Below, one piece after another: positions 51,730 to 63,309 of a stretch of 64,000 nucleotides of DNA. The notes beneath the pieces were generated by a model. That model ran no database searches. It was not told where the DNA came from and saw only the letters and a program-made list of their open reading frames with translations. Made by a program: the position numbers and the translations under genes. Origin of the DNA: Zygnema cylindricum (lineage: Eukaryota; Streptophyta; Zygnematophyceae; Zygnematales; Zygnemataceae); NCBI GenBank assembly GCA_037447655.1, contig JBBHKE010003283.1:170851-234850 (forward strand), read 5' to 3'. Each line of letters starts with the position of its first letter. Position 1 is the stretch's first letter.

Positions 51730-52053
51730 ACATCAAACGTAGTGTCGAAAAAATCGGTTTGGCTATAGCCTATGTTCACATAGTTGAAGTCTTAACACGT
51801 GAGAACAAGTTCGCGTGATTTTTCCCAGTCTTAATTTTTTGGAATCAAATCTGAGTGCGCTTTCCCAAGTCAACGCCACCCAAATTTCCCGTTTTGACGT
51901 CGTTATCTAACACTTTTTCTGTACGTTTGTACAAAGTAACAAGCTCTCTTAGTACGGAATGGCACATTTCGTACATTACACTATTTAATAACTGCCGCAA
52001 CTAATGTCACTGACCACGGTATATGAACCTAACGGGAAAATTAAGATTATTAA
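51730..52053. other. Intergenic, nothing recognised
   Basis: No gene or clear repeat seen. Confidence 0.35.
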
Positions 52054-52528
52054 GGATATGTTTCCATGTAACTGAAACTTAAACTTGTTACTTTGTTTTT
52101 AGTGAAAATTCTCTATCATACTTTTTAGTGGTCTTATGTTCGAAAACGAAATCGTTACTTTAATATGTGACGGTTGTAGACGTGGGTACAATTTGTGACG
52201 GTTGTAGACTACTACAAAACTAGCGACAATTGGTGCCATTTACAAAAATAGCGACGGATGTAGACGTCTAGTTGTTGTGACATTGTAGATGTCTATGGTT
52301 TTGTGACAGTGTTGACGTCACCAATCCCACAGCTTTTCGCCATGTTTTTCCAATTTTGTTTTTTCTTCTTTTCTCACTATACCTGTCATCAATATATGCC
52401 TAAAGATAGTCAAAATAAATATTTTTAAAACTCTATCATTTCATACCATTATCGTCGTGTTTTATTTTAAGAACCATGAGTTATAAGCGGTACAATAGTG
52501 TGAGAGGGAAAGGGCGAGGGAGTGAGGC

Positions 52529-53157
52529 TGTTGAAGGTCATGGGCATTTTGACTTGGCTGTGTTCCACTCCCACTAGGCGTCACACTTGCACCAACAGGG
52601 ACTAAGCCATTATTAAACATGGCAGCAGAAGCAAACCCAAAGAGAAATACCTATTTGACTAGATCTATGTTGTAAGATATGTAGCTTTAAGTGAGAGAGG
52701 TCTTACAACCAGACAAACACATACCACAGCCAAAATAAAGACAATAGAACAGAAAAAACACCTTAAAGTGCACTTAGTGCTCTCATTTCCTTAAACTCTG
52801 TGTAGAATGTACATCCTGTATCAAACTGATCATTCCTAATTGAATTAAATACTCTAAAGATCTTAAAAAATCTAAAACGTATGTACAAAGTTCACTAGAC
52901 AATCTACTAAACAAAAATCTAAGTGTTTGGACCAGAATTGTCCACTAACTATATCTATACCCTAAAAATCAGGGTGATTCTTATCACGTCCACGTTTATT
53001 GGTGGCCCTACATACTAATTTACTTAAAGATAACTACTCGTGTAGATACTACAAAAATCCACACTAAATTTGGTCAATATTGAACAGTTGGTATTCCAAA
53101 AATATTCTAAGTCATAGACTCAAATTTCTAAGACTTACTAAAGCTTACTTTTCAATA
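52529..53157 (-). repeat. Copia-3 3' LTR
   Basis: Plus-strand edges are TGTTGAAGG and TTTTCAATA, that is TATTGAAAA to CCTTCAACA in element orientation. The polypurine tract follows at 53158-53172. Confidence 0.9.
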
Positions 53158-55748
53158 CTCCCCTTAAGCTTTAGAAGACTTACTCACTTAGACCACATGC
53201 TTTTCTGCAGTACTCCAACTTAGGAGCGGGAAGGGCTTTTGTCAACATGTCCGCAACCATTTTCTCATTAGGCAAATAACAAAGTTTGACCACTTTTGCA
53301 AATACTTTCTCTCGTACCAAATGTAGCCGAATGTCCATATGTTTAATCTTAAAATGGTGACTTGGGTTTGTAGCTACAGAAATGGCTGCATGATTGTCCC
53401 ACCACATTATTTGTGTCCCGTGTTGCGTAAAACCCAATTCTTGAAGAAACGCCTTAATCCATAGCAATTCTTTCAAGGCTGCGCTTACAACCATGTATTC
53501 GGCTTCCATAGTTGATTGTACCGTGACATTTTGAGTTTACTACTCCAACAACAAGTTCCACTTCCAATCTGAATGACATACCCAGTTGTAGACTTCCTAC
53601 TAGGCGCATCACCATAGCTAGCATCACTTCAAGTATTAATGCCAACCTTGTCCCCTCCCAAAGTAAGCCAAAAATTTCTAGTCCCAACAAGATATCTTAA
53701 GACCCAGTCTCTCTTTCCTGGGTTTTGTAGACTTCTGCTCAATACACGAACAGCTGCAGCTATATCAGGCCTAGTACAATTCATGAAGTATATTAGACTT
53801 CCTACTACTTGCTGTAAGGTACTTGAGACATAAATTTTTGCTCTTCTGCACTGAGTTCCTCATCTATTATTACTCCAAACTCATGCTCGTTTCCTTCAAG
53901 TTTTTGTTTATACCCCATAGGAGTTGCAAAACCTTTGGCGTCAGCCAAGCCAAATTTTTCCAACATGTTTCCTATCGCTTCTTTTTGAGTTAGCCTAATG
54001 ATTTTCTTTTCTCTATCTCTTTCAACTTGTATTCCAAGGATATATTTTGCCTCACCCAAATCTTTCATTTCAAATTTTGAATTAAAAGCGTGTTTTACTC
54101 TAGCAATTCCTTCTTTGTTCCTACTAATTAGCAGCAAATCACCAACATACACAACAATGAATATCACCTCATCAGGATTATCACCACATATCAAATATAC
54201 TGATTGATCAAAACTAATTCTAGTAAATCTTAATCCTGTCAAGAACTCATCTAATTTTCTGTCGCGCGGCTTGCTTCAAGCCATACAAAGATTTTAAAAG
54301 TCTGCACACAATATTTTTTTTTCATGTTTCCTCATAACCCTCTGGCTGCTTCATATAAATGACCTCATCTAAATCACCATGCAAAAAGGCAGTTTTGACA
54401 TCCATTTGGTGAATGTCAAAATCCTTTATGGCACGTAGTGTAAGTAAGATGCGAACAGATGGAAACCTTACAACAGGGGAGAAAGTTTCTTCATAATCTA
54501 TCCCCTCCTTTTGATTATATCCCTTAGCAACCAAACGAGCCTTATACCTGTCTATGGTATTATCTGGGTTCATTTTTAATTTAAACACCCATTTACTCCC
54601 AATAGCCTTCCTTCTTGGAGGAAGCTCCACCAAATTCCACGTTTGGGCCTCCATGATAGACTTCATTTCTTCATTGACCGCTTCAACCCAGTGTTCCTTT
54701 TCATCACTCGAAAAAGCTTCTGTCAATGTCAAAGGCTGTTCTATGTGTGCTAAATGAGCAAAAGCTGCATTTGCTCCCCTGAGTCGTGCACTTCGCCTCA
54801 CTCCACCCGGAAATTCTGTCGCTGGTATAGATGGCTGGGTCCTCCTCCTTGATACAAGTGATTCTGCTTGTGATTCAGCTTGAGCTTGAGGCAGAGGAGA
54901 GTCTGCAACTCTTTGAGGCATAACATGTCATGTTTCTGGTGTAGGAGATGGTTTTGTAGCCCTTAAGTCACTCTGAGTTGGTATAGATGCATTTTCTGCA
55001 TTTTTTTTGAAAAACATAGGATTTTCCTCCAAAAAAATACAGTTAACACTTCCTTCTTCTCATCTATACGGTCATTAAATACATCTACTCATTTTCCTTC
55101 ATCCTTCACAATAATGTTTTTGGCTACCACAACTCTATTTCTCTTAGTGCCATACACTCTATAACCTCTGGCATGATCATCATAACCTAGAAATAGCCCA
55201 GGTATACCTTTTGGTTCTAGCTTCCATTTCTGCGGATTATTATCTAGCATAAAAACCTTACTTCCGAAAACCTTGAAGTGACTTACATCTGGTTTGTGTC
55301 TTGTCCACATTTCATAAGGAGTTTTATCTTTTACTGCCCTCGTTTCTAACCTGTTTCTTACATAAGCTGCACAATTCATAGCCTCTCCCCAAAACTTGTA
55401 ATCTATGTCCATATCAGCCATCATTGTCCCAACAGACTCTGATATAGTCCTATTCAACCTCTTTGAAACACCGTTTTGTTCCGGAGAATAAGGAACGGTA
55501 AGCTGACGTGAGATTCCATGCAATTTAAAGATTTCTGCAAACTCATTAGAAATGTACTCCCCTCCATTATCAGATCTGAACCGTGCTATCTTTCTCTCAT
55601 GCAGATTTTCAACCCAAGCCTTATGCTCCTTAAATTTTGCAAAGACTTCATCCTTACTTTCCAAAAAATAAACTGTAGTAAACCTATTATAGTCATCCGT
55701 AAAAGTAAGCATAAAATTAACCCCTCCCACAGATGGGTATCTAGATGG

Positions 55749-56143
55749 TAGTGTTGGGTATCGAAGACCCATTGCCGATATTCGATATATATCGAATTTC
55801 ATGTACCCGATATTCGATATATCGAATTTCAAATTATCGCTATATATCGCCGATATATCGTATCGGCGATATATCGAAAATGAAAATTTTAGAATTTTTT
55901 TTCAAAACCCCCCCTCACCACTGAGCGCGGCAAAATATCCGTACAATTTTTCGTACGATTCTCCGTACGCTTTTTCGTACGGTTTTCCGTACTCTGACTG
56001 TACGGATATGCAATTTTTGCGATATATATCGCAATAATTTATGTTGGTCCCGGTACGATATATCGAGGAATCTGCTCGATTGATATTTGATATATCGAAT
56101 ATCGAAATTATCGCGATATGAAACTACCCGATACCCAACACTA
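55749..56143. mobile_element. hAT-type MITE inside copia-3 integrase (395 bp)
   Basis: Ends are TAGTGTTGGGTATCG and its exact reverse complement. The 8-bp duplication CTAGATGG flanks it perfectly (55741-55748, 56144-56151). An 8-bp duplication and a TAGTG start fit hAT elements. The interior is packed with CGATATATCG-like palindromes and CGTAC motifs and encodes no transposase. Confidence 0.93.
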
Positions 56144-57277
56144 CTAGATGGCCCCCATACATCTGAATAAATTAGTTCTTGCACCTTGCTACTTCTATGA
56201 TCAGTTTGCGAAGGGAAAAACAACTTATGGATTTTTCCCATTGCACAACCATCACATACATTTGATGCTGGTTTTTGACTAATTTTTACACCTTCCACCA
56301 TTTTCTGATATACCATCTTTTCTAATCTATCATAATTCACATGTTCTAAACGTTTATGCCATAAATCACAATCACTAATTACACTTGAGTACATAACATC
56401 ATTGTCATTATCATTTGCAGGACTCAATCGATACAAATTGTTTCCACCAGCAAATCCTGCAGCTATTTTCCCATTCTTACTCACTATTTTCTTCCCATTC
56501 TCAGATATAGTTTTAAAACCTTTCTTTTCTACCACTGACATAGAGAAAAAATTTCTTTTAAAAGCTGGGACATGCAACACATCTTCTAAAACCCTTTTCA
56601 CAGGTTTTCCCTCTACATTCAACATAAGTGACACTCTCCCCTTTGCTTTCGACTCAACAAATGTATCATCACTAAAATAAATTTTGACAGGAGTGGTATA
56701 TTGAATACTCTCAAAGAGATGGCGACTGCGGCACATGTGTGCAGATGCACCCGAGTCCATAATCCATTCGTCTTCCTCCACGCCTTCCGTTGCTTGTGCT
56801 CTCGCAAAGTATTTTTTTTTCGCTGTTATCGGGAAAGTTGCTCACATCCTCCTCTTGAAGAGTGTTGGAAAATGATGTTGGGCGTCCTTTTGACGTAGAT
56901 GGAACCCGGCTTTCGTCCCAACCAGAGCAAAAATTTCCCGTAGCTTTAGCTCTCTTGTAGGCATTACACATCCTAAAAACATGGCATTTTTCATCACAGT
57001 AATAGCATGTCAAAGGTGACCTTCTAAGACTACTACCTCTACCACTGCCACTACCATGCCATTGCCAATCTTAGAGTTTGGAAATTGGTTAGCTAGTGTT
57101 TGAACAGACTTACTACTACCTCTTTGTGAAATCTGGTTAGCTTCTTCGCTCAAAATAAACTGTATTGCTAATGATATGTTCCACTGACGCTGTGGAAGAG
57201 CCGTAAGCCTATCCATGGCTCCCTCATATTCATCGGGTAAAGTTCTCGTCAATAACATAGCCTGCTGAGGTGGTGAA

Positions 57278-58373
57278 TGAAATTCTATAGGCTCCATTGC
57301 CCACAGAATTCGCAGATCCAAAAGAAGCTTATCTAGATAGTGCCGACTCCAAGTTGATATAAACCCAAATGAATGATCCCTTGATAATCAAAATCTCAAT
57401 ACAACTTCACCCCTGTGAAGATAAGACCTTGTGTGTGCTCAGTTCCACCACAGAATGTAAAGCTTGAATATGTGTTTTGGACAGTATTCCCCACTTTGAC
57501 TTTCCCACTTAATAAGTGCCACCCTAACACGCAAAAACCTCTGACTAACTACACCCCTGTTTAGCATGGACTCCCCTAAGTCCGCAGCAAAAAGAATCTC
57601 TGAATTTGCTCACCCGAGCATTAAGTTATGGCTGGTCAAAGATGACCTTTATAGTTACAAGCTCTCTTAGAGAGAGGTACCGAAATATCACTAAGTCTTA
57701 GTCTGCCTACTTATGACTACCTACTACTAAACCGTAGTTCAATAGGAACACTATATAGTACAAGAAGGTACGATGGGCGATGTACTTATTGTACGGCCAT
57801 TGTACGACATGGTCTACAAGGAGACATGTGCCAAATCGGGAGCCATGGTTCCTCCTCCCATCTTCTCCGGTGTCAAATAATGTGGCTCCACGTGGCACCA
57901 CGTGACACTATCCCCAAAGGCCGCCGAAAGCTTATTGCGGGTGGCGGCTGTTATGGTGGCCGTCCGATCAGTTGTGTTTATAGGGCTTCGATTCGCTTCC
58001 ATGCATGAATTGATTAATGCGCGTTTTCGTTAGTCTGCTGCGAATTAGTCCTTTGAATCAATAGCTAAATATGCGTAAAACTTTCCACGTGTATCGTTTC
58101 GTTAGTGGCATAATGGATAAGACGTTGGTCTATTTAGTAGCCTACAGACCCCGGTCCAAATCCGGCCAGGGACAACATTTTGCTAAAACTAGTAAAATAC
58201 TTTCTAATTCATTCTGCCTCCTTCTAAATGATGCTGCAACCATGGCGTGCCTTTGGTCCTCTCTTCCTCTCTCTTTACATTCAAACTAAAATATAGAAGT
58301 GTACTATTAGTCACCTCTTTTCAACACTCTTTATTTTTCCAATACAGACCTAGAAAATACATAAATTTCAACA
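57278..58373. mobile_element. Probable solo LTR inside copia-3 gag (1.1 kb)
   Basis: The insert begins TGAAATTC, ends TTTCAACA and is flanked by a 5-bp duplication GTGAA (57273-57277, 58374-58378), splitting gag between neighbouring codons. TG...CA ends and a 5-bp duplication fit an LTR. It has no similarity I can see to the other LTRs here. A small LTR-less retroelement is an alternative. Confidence 0.65.
58096..58174 (+). tRNA. tRNA-like sequence, probably a pseudogene or SINE-type head
   Basis: It has an A-box-like TAGTGGCATAATGG, a GGTCT/AGACC stem in the anticodon position and a T-arm CCGG-TCCAAAT-CCGG overlapping a B-box-like GGTCCAAATCC. The anticodon loop is about 14 bases instead of 7 and the acceptor stem pairs poorly. 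The ATAATGGATAAGACG run recalls arginine tRNAs. It lies inside the probable solo LTR, so it is not a normal tRNA gene. Confidence 0.3.
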
Positions 58374-58764
58374 GTGAAAATCCCCACCTGCACTTGTACT
58401 CAGAAGGAACAACCTTTTCATAGCATGACAATGATCTGACATACTACCTCCTGAATACTTAAATTCAAAGATCTAAGTGGTTATGTTAGTCTACACAATA
58501 ACATCTAGCTGAACATACATAGCACGTACGCTAAACCAAACTTCACAAGCTTTCTTCAAATCAAGATACGACATTACCAAATCTTTTGTCATTGCTTGTT
58601 TCAAGACGTTGAGGCAGTGGAGATTCTTCTTTCTCCAATCCGGTGCCGTCTCATCGGCAGTTCTTTCCACAATGGGTGACAAGTCCCTCTTTTCGAAATA
58701 TAAGCTCAGCATATCTTCCCAATATAAAAAGTCAGTTCCATCAAAAATAGGCAATTTGGGCGGT

Positions 58765-58776
58765 GGGCCCATAACC
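58765..58776 (-). other. Primer-binding site of copia element 3
   Basis: The minus strand reads GGTTATGGGCCC next to the LTR, a 12-base complement of the initiator tRNA-Met anticodon arm, preserved although the element is otherwise decayed. Confidence 0.75.
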
Positions 58777-59403
58777 TATTAAAGGTCATGGGCATTCTGA
58801 CTTGGCTGTGTTCCACTCCCACTAGGTGTCAGACTTGCACCAGCAGGGACTGAGCTATTATTAAGCATGGCAGCAGAAGCAAACCCAAAGAGAAATACCT
58901 ATTTGACTATATCTATGTTGTAAGATATGTAGCTTTAAGTGAGAGAGGTTTTACAACCAGACAAGCATATACCACAGCCAAAATAAGGACAATAGAACAG
59001 AAAAAACACCTTAAAGTCCACTTAGTACTCTCATTTCCTTAAACTTTGTGTAGAATGTACATTGTGTATCAAACTGATCATTCCTAATTGAATTAAATAC
59101 TCTAAAGATCTTAAAATATCTAAAACGTATGTACAAGGTTCACTAGACAATCTACTAACAAAAATCTAAGTGTTTGGACAAGAATTGTCCACTAACAATA
59201 TCTATACCCTAAAAATCCGGGTGATTCTTATCACGTCCACATTCATTGGCGGCCCTACATACTAATTTACTTAAAGATAACTATTCTGTAGATACTACAA
59301 AAATCCACACTAAATTTTGTCAATATTGAACTGTTGGTATTCAAAAAATATTATAAGTCCTAGACTCAAATTTCTAAGACTTACTAAAGCTTACTTTTCA
59401 ATA
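58777..59403 (-). repeat. Copia-3 5' LTR
   Basis: Plus-strand edges TATTAAAGG and TTTTCAATA. The inner edge differs from the partner LTR (TGTTGAAGG) by two changes that create stop codons in gag. Confidence 0.9.
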
Positions 59404-59794
59404 GAGGCGCCTTCGAGGATTTAACTTTTGCGGAATGACATCCGTTGCTAGAGAAAAAAGTTCGCATTGGTTGCAAACGTACAATTGAAAAGTATGTACA
59501 TGTTGCGAATGGACAACTTTTTTTTTGGCGTTTTGTAAAAATGTTTTAAAGTTTTAGAACACGTGCGGAAGCATAATCCTATTCGTTGTTCAACCGTTAA
59601 TTTAAATAAAATCGACTCGCTAGTCTTTTTTAGGTAAAGTTTGAGAATGAGATAGAATGACGTCGCAGTGGGTTGAAAAGAGCATGACGAGAAGTTGTAT
59701 TACATCTTAAGTTCCAAAATGACGCAAATTGTACTATAGTTTTCGAAATTTGTTTGTACAGGTAAGGTTCGTTGGTTTTCTCGCTCGTGTGGTG

Positions 59795-60046
59795 CAGGTG
59801 GTGCAGGTTTCCTACACCGGGCGAAATGCGCCGTGACCTTCACACTTTGCAAAATACCGCCCGAGTTCCGCGGATTTTCAGGGTCATAGGGTTGTTGCTT
59901 GTGTTTTTTTTAAAATAAAAAAACATGAATGAGGAAAAAACCCTAAACATATTTATACACACGACGCGCCGCGCGGCGTGCGGCGTCGTTAAGCGAAATG
60001 GGAGGGGGGGCGACGTGGACGCTTCACCGGAGACCTGCACCACCTG
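59795..60046. mobile_element. Possible small inverted-repeat element (252 bp)
   Basis: CAGGTGGTGCAGGTTTCC at the left end and, reversed, CAGGTGGTGCAGGTCTCC at the right end make an 18-bp inverted repeat with one mismatch. The interior is GC-richer (GCGCCGCGCGGCG) than its AT-rich host. It sits inside the right half of the old MITE-C-like element. No target duplication was resolved. Confidence 0.55.
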
Positions 60047-60152
60047 AAAATGCCTAAAAATGCACGGTTCAGGCAAGTATTTCTCGTTGCAAGCTCTGTT
60101 TTGGACGAAAAAGACAAGAAAAAATCCTTACTTTCACACATGGGAACACACC

Positions 60153-61058
60153 TTAATTCTATTTTGGAATAAAGTGTCAAAATTTAGTGGCGTCGGGGGA
60201 CTTACATGGTTTCTTTTCGTAGATATTTAATTTTGTTGGGGTTGGGGTTGTAGTGTTGGTTTTACTGGGTTGTTGTGTTTTTCTTTTTGGGTTTGAGTGC
60301 ATTTGTTTTACGCGCCAATTTTGTATGTCCACGTTGCTTTTCTTTGTTTTTATTTTGCCCTGCTTGCAGTTTTTCAGTTATGGCCATGCCGTCCCTTTTG
60401 TACCCCTGGACTCAGATGGTTTACCTAAGCGCTTGTTAATTCCATCTGCTGATATACTAATAGCGATTCACGGTGTACTGTACTCAGCCGTCGCAAAATA
60501 TAATTTAATTTGCCAGATTTTGGAGTTCATAAGTTCATTCAAAAAAAAAATTTTACTACCCGTATAATAACCCGAAAAAGAAGTTAGCATACTATTTTCT
60601 CTCAAACTTTTTCTTTCTATGTGCACTTCAACGCGGCGAATAATGACCAAAATCATGATCCGGTTTATGCAATGGACATCGATTGTTTCATCGCGCGAAA
60701 AGAACGTTTTATAGTACGGAAAATGTCCCGCTGGAGCCCAATGGTCATAATGGAGCCAAAGCCTTCCTGTACCTTTTATTTCCGTATTCAAAGTTTCCGT
60801 TACTTTTTGTCAATTGGCTATAAGCGATTACGCGGCCTCCTAGGAAGTAGGAACCAGTAAATGCTTACAACCGCGCGTGTACATTTCCGTGGAAGATACT
60901 TATTTCATATTTCAGAGTTTCAGACACGCTTTCTTAGTTTGTCCACGCATGAATGTATCCAGTTTCCACCACAGAGAATGAAGAGGTAAGAACCGACATT
61001 TCCGTCGCTGCTGGAGTTCTAGCCTTCACACGTGACCGGATTTTTAGGGGGAAAATTA
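60153..61058. other. Intergenic with one MITE-A-type end
   Basis: No gene recognised. TACTAATAGCGATTCACGG at about 60457 matches the MITE-A terminal motif seen at the left edge of the window. A partner end was not found. Confidence 0.4.
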
Positions 61059-61844
61059 GGGTATTTCCCCATGTACTTGTAACTTAACGAACTTACTTTG
61101 TATTTTAGCGCGGATCCGCCGGACCCGGTTTTCAACTGTCCCTATGTCTGTAAGGACGAAATCGTAACTTACGCTTGTGACGATTGTATACGTCGACAGT
61201 ACCTGTGACGGTTGTCAACGTCTACAATCTGTGGTCGCACGTTATTTTTTGGAACTGCTTGTGGCGTCGCATGTCTTACCGTGACATTGTAGACGTACCG
61301 CATTCCACCCTGTGCCGTTTCACGGTTGAAGACGAGGCGCTTTGCCTTTGCGTCTCCTATCCGGTCGACGTGAAATACTGAAATGGCATCGGAATTTCGA
61401 GACCCCTGAAAAAAAAAATCCGTATTGGACGAAAACGAACAAAACCAAACAAACTGTGTACTTTTATTCGTCGTAATAGAACGCAAACGGACAAAACATA
61501 GCAAATTCTGTACTTTTCTTTGTCCTAAGAAATCTCATGAAAATTTTCGAAAATTACGGCACGTGCAAATATATGTTCCTATTTGTTTATCGAAAATACC
61601 TAGTTTTAAAACACATCGCGCATGTGTTTTAAACGTAAGGTTGAAGATGACGTTTTTGTCGTGGAAGTGGGTCAAAAAACACAAGACGACAAATTTTCAT
61701 ACATCCTAAATTCGGAGGATGACGCAAACTGTACTCTACAAATTTGCGATTCCTTTGTACGGTTGCCACTTAGGCAGTACGGCGCTAAGTTTTACAGGAA
61801 AACGACAGAAAAAAACCCTTACTTATGCACATGGGGACATACCC
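61059..61844 (-). mobile_element. Harbinger-like MITE-C copy 2 (786 bp)
   Basis: Reverse orientation relative to copy 1. Ends are GGGTATTTCCCCATGTAC and, reversed, GGGTATGTCCCCATGTGC, flanked by TTA on both sides (61056-61058, 61845-61847). The body, including GTGACGGTTGTCAACG and the GGATCCGCCGGACCC block, matches copy 1 closely. Confidence 0.87.
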
Positions 61845-61982
61845 TTAAAAGCTTTTGTGTGCCTTTGCCTCTACCAAATAATTTAGAACCGATACTATTC
61901 CATGATTCATTAGTTCAGACGGTCAGAGCATCAAAAAATTGTCGCAAATGCTGGAAATGTGGAAATCATGAAAACAAACCAT

Positions 61983-62264
61983 AGTTCAAAAGTAGGTGAA
62001 AGTAGGCCCATACACTATGCCTATAGTATGCAAAACATACAATATGACCTTAAGACCCATATTGTATTCGGACCTATTCGGACCAATTAAAACATTCGGA
62101 TAAAAAATTGGACCAAAATATTATATTTACACCGTCAGATTCGGAAGATCGGACGATCTCTGATCAAATTAGCGATCTAAGAAGATCACATGAAAAGCCC
62201 ATAACACAACTTACGATAAAGGCGCCGACCAAAGGCCTACCATAAAAACGCCTACTTTTGAACT
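61983..62264. mobile_element. MITE-B copy 2 (282 bp)
   Basis: Same 16-bp inverted ends and body as 43947-44216, in the same orientation, with a 12-base difference in the AT-rich middle. Flanks do not show a clear target duplication. Confidence 0.88.
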
Positions 62265-63309
62265 GTTTTTTTCGTTGATGTCCAATTCGTGCGGATTTCA
62301 ACTTTTTTACGAAAACTACGTAGCATTCGTCTTTTTCATACTTTTCGTAAAATTCGTGTAAATTTCGCTGTACGGCCATGTGCAGAAATGTACGGAAAAC
62401 GTAGTCTTAGAAAATCCTTTAAAATCTTAGAAAGTACGGAAAGTAAACAGAAATATACGAAATTGCATGAAAGTGTACCCTAAAAACCTAATAGTACGGA
62501 ATATCTTACGACAGCCGTACTGAAATATATATGAACGTACGGCAGTGTACCTTAAAAACCCTAAAAATCCCCTAAAATAACCCTAAAATGTACAAACATA
62601 GACGGACACTGTACATAAGTGTAAAAATAATGTACGGGTACAAAGCAAGGTACGCATTTTATTAACTTTTAAAAAGCGTTTGATGCGTACCGTACGTATT
62701 ATTCGTTAGTTTATACCGTGCGTAATATGCGCACGGGACATCTATGGTTTTTTTCATACAGAATTTGTGCATCAAATGTATAGAAAAAAACTAGTCAAAC
62801 TATCTGTCAGGGAATATTATTTCTGTCGCAGACGTTTAAATTCAATTAGGCAGAATCAGATTTTTCATCCGTACGGAAACCCGTGTCCCGCACGGCCGCC
62901 CGTGGCGTGGATTCCAATACGCGGATTTTTGACAAGCCCCGCGTGTACTGTAGGTTCCGATGGTCTGACCTCAACCGCGTGATTACAATTTACCGCGCAC
63001 TTCAGACGTTCAAATACAACTGCGCGATTGTGTCTGCAAGCCAGAGCGGAATCACTGAACGGGGACTTGCTTTTAACTTCTAAAAGTTGCAGCTAAGGAA
63101 ATATACTGCAGTACTGTGCTTACCAGCTTCCAGAAATTATAGAATTCAACCGCTCTCTTTACAGCAAAAAGAGCTTCCTTCGCTCGTTTTTTTTGGTAGA
63201 AAGTCTTGAAAATCTTGCCAACGGCCGTTTCCTTGCTTTTTAATTTCTACTAACTTTTCCGCGCTTGTCACCTCAGCAAGAGCTTAAGCGAAAAAGATTT
63301 GCAAACAGA
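62265..63309. other. HIR upstream region
   Basis: AT-rich DNA with very frequent GTACGG and CGTAC strings. No separate gene found; it likely includes the HIR promoter and leader. A pyrimidine-rich stretch lies about 100-130 bases before the start codon. Confidence 0.4.

Larger units (their letters stand above)
53180..58868 (-). pseudogene. Copia-3 gag-pol remnant
   Basis: Reading the minus strand from the ATG at 58868 inside the 5' LTR: two stops arise where the intact relative has CAA and CAG at the LTR edge. Gag (58772-58491) is then split by the 1.1-kb insertion and resumes at about 57277; a CCHC knuckle follows near 57000, then protease with intact DSG (about 56755), pre-integrase, integrase (split by the hAT-type MITE), RT with YVGD in place of YVDD (about 54150), and RNase H ending at 53180. 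Several frameshifts break every domain. The two new stops are both C-to-T changes, as expected from decay of methylated cytosines. Confidence 0.9.
52529..59403 (-). mobile_element. Copia element 3 (old, nested, minus strand)
   Basis: Same family as element 2. LTRs lie at 52529-53157 and 58777-59403. The 5-bp target duplication GAGGC is perfect (52524-52528, 59404-59408). LTRs and coding region carry many substitutions and indels relative to element 2. It holds two later insertions, a hAT-type MITE and a probable solo LTR, both with target duplications. Confidence 0.94.
52054..60152 (-). mobile_element. Older MITE-C-like element split by copia element 3
   Basis: The left part (52054-52528) opens GGATATGTTTCCATGTAAC and carries GTGACGGTTGTAGACG blocks like one end of MITE-C. 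The right part (59404-60152) ends with TCCTTACTTTCACACATGGG-AACACACC, matching the other MITE-C end. TTAA abuts both outer ends. Removing copia element 3 leaves about 1.2 kb, longer than copies 1 and 2 and diverged, so it is an older or larger relative. Confidence 0.65.

Noticed and set aside
55801-56037. Tyrosine/serine-rich open frame
   Set aside because: It lies within the hAT-type MITE and reflects its ATATCG palindromes.
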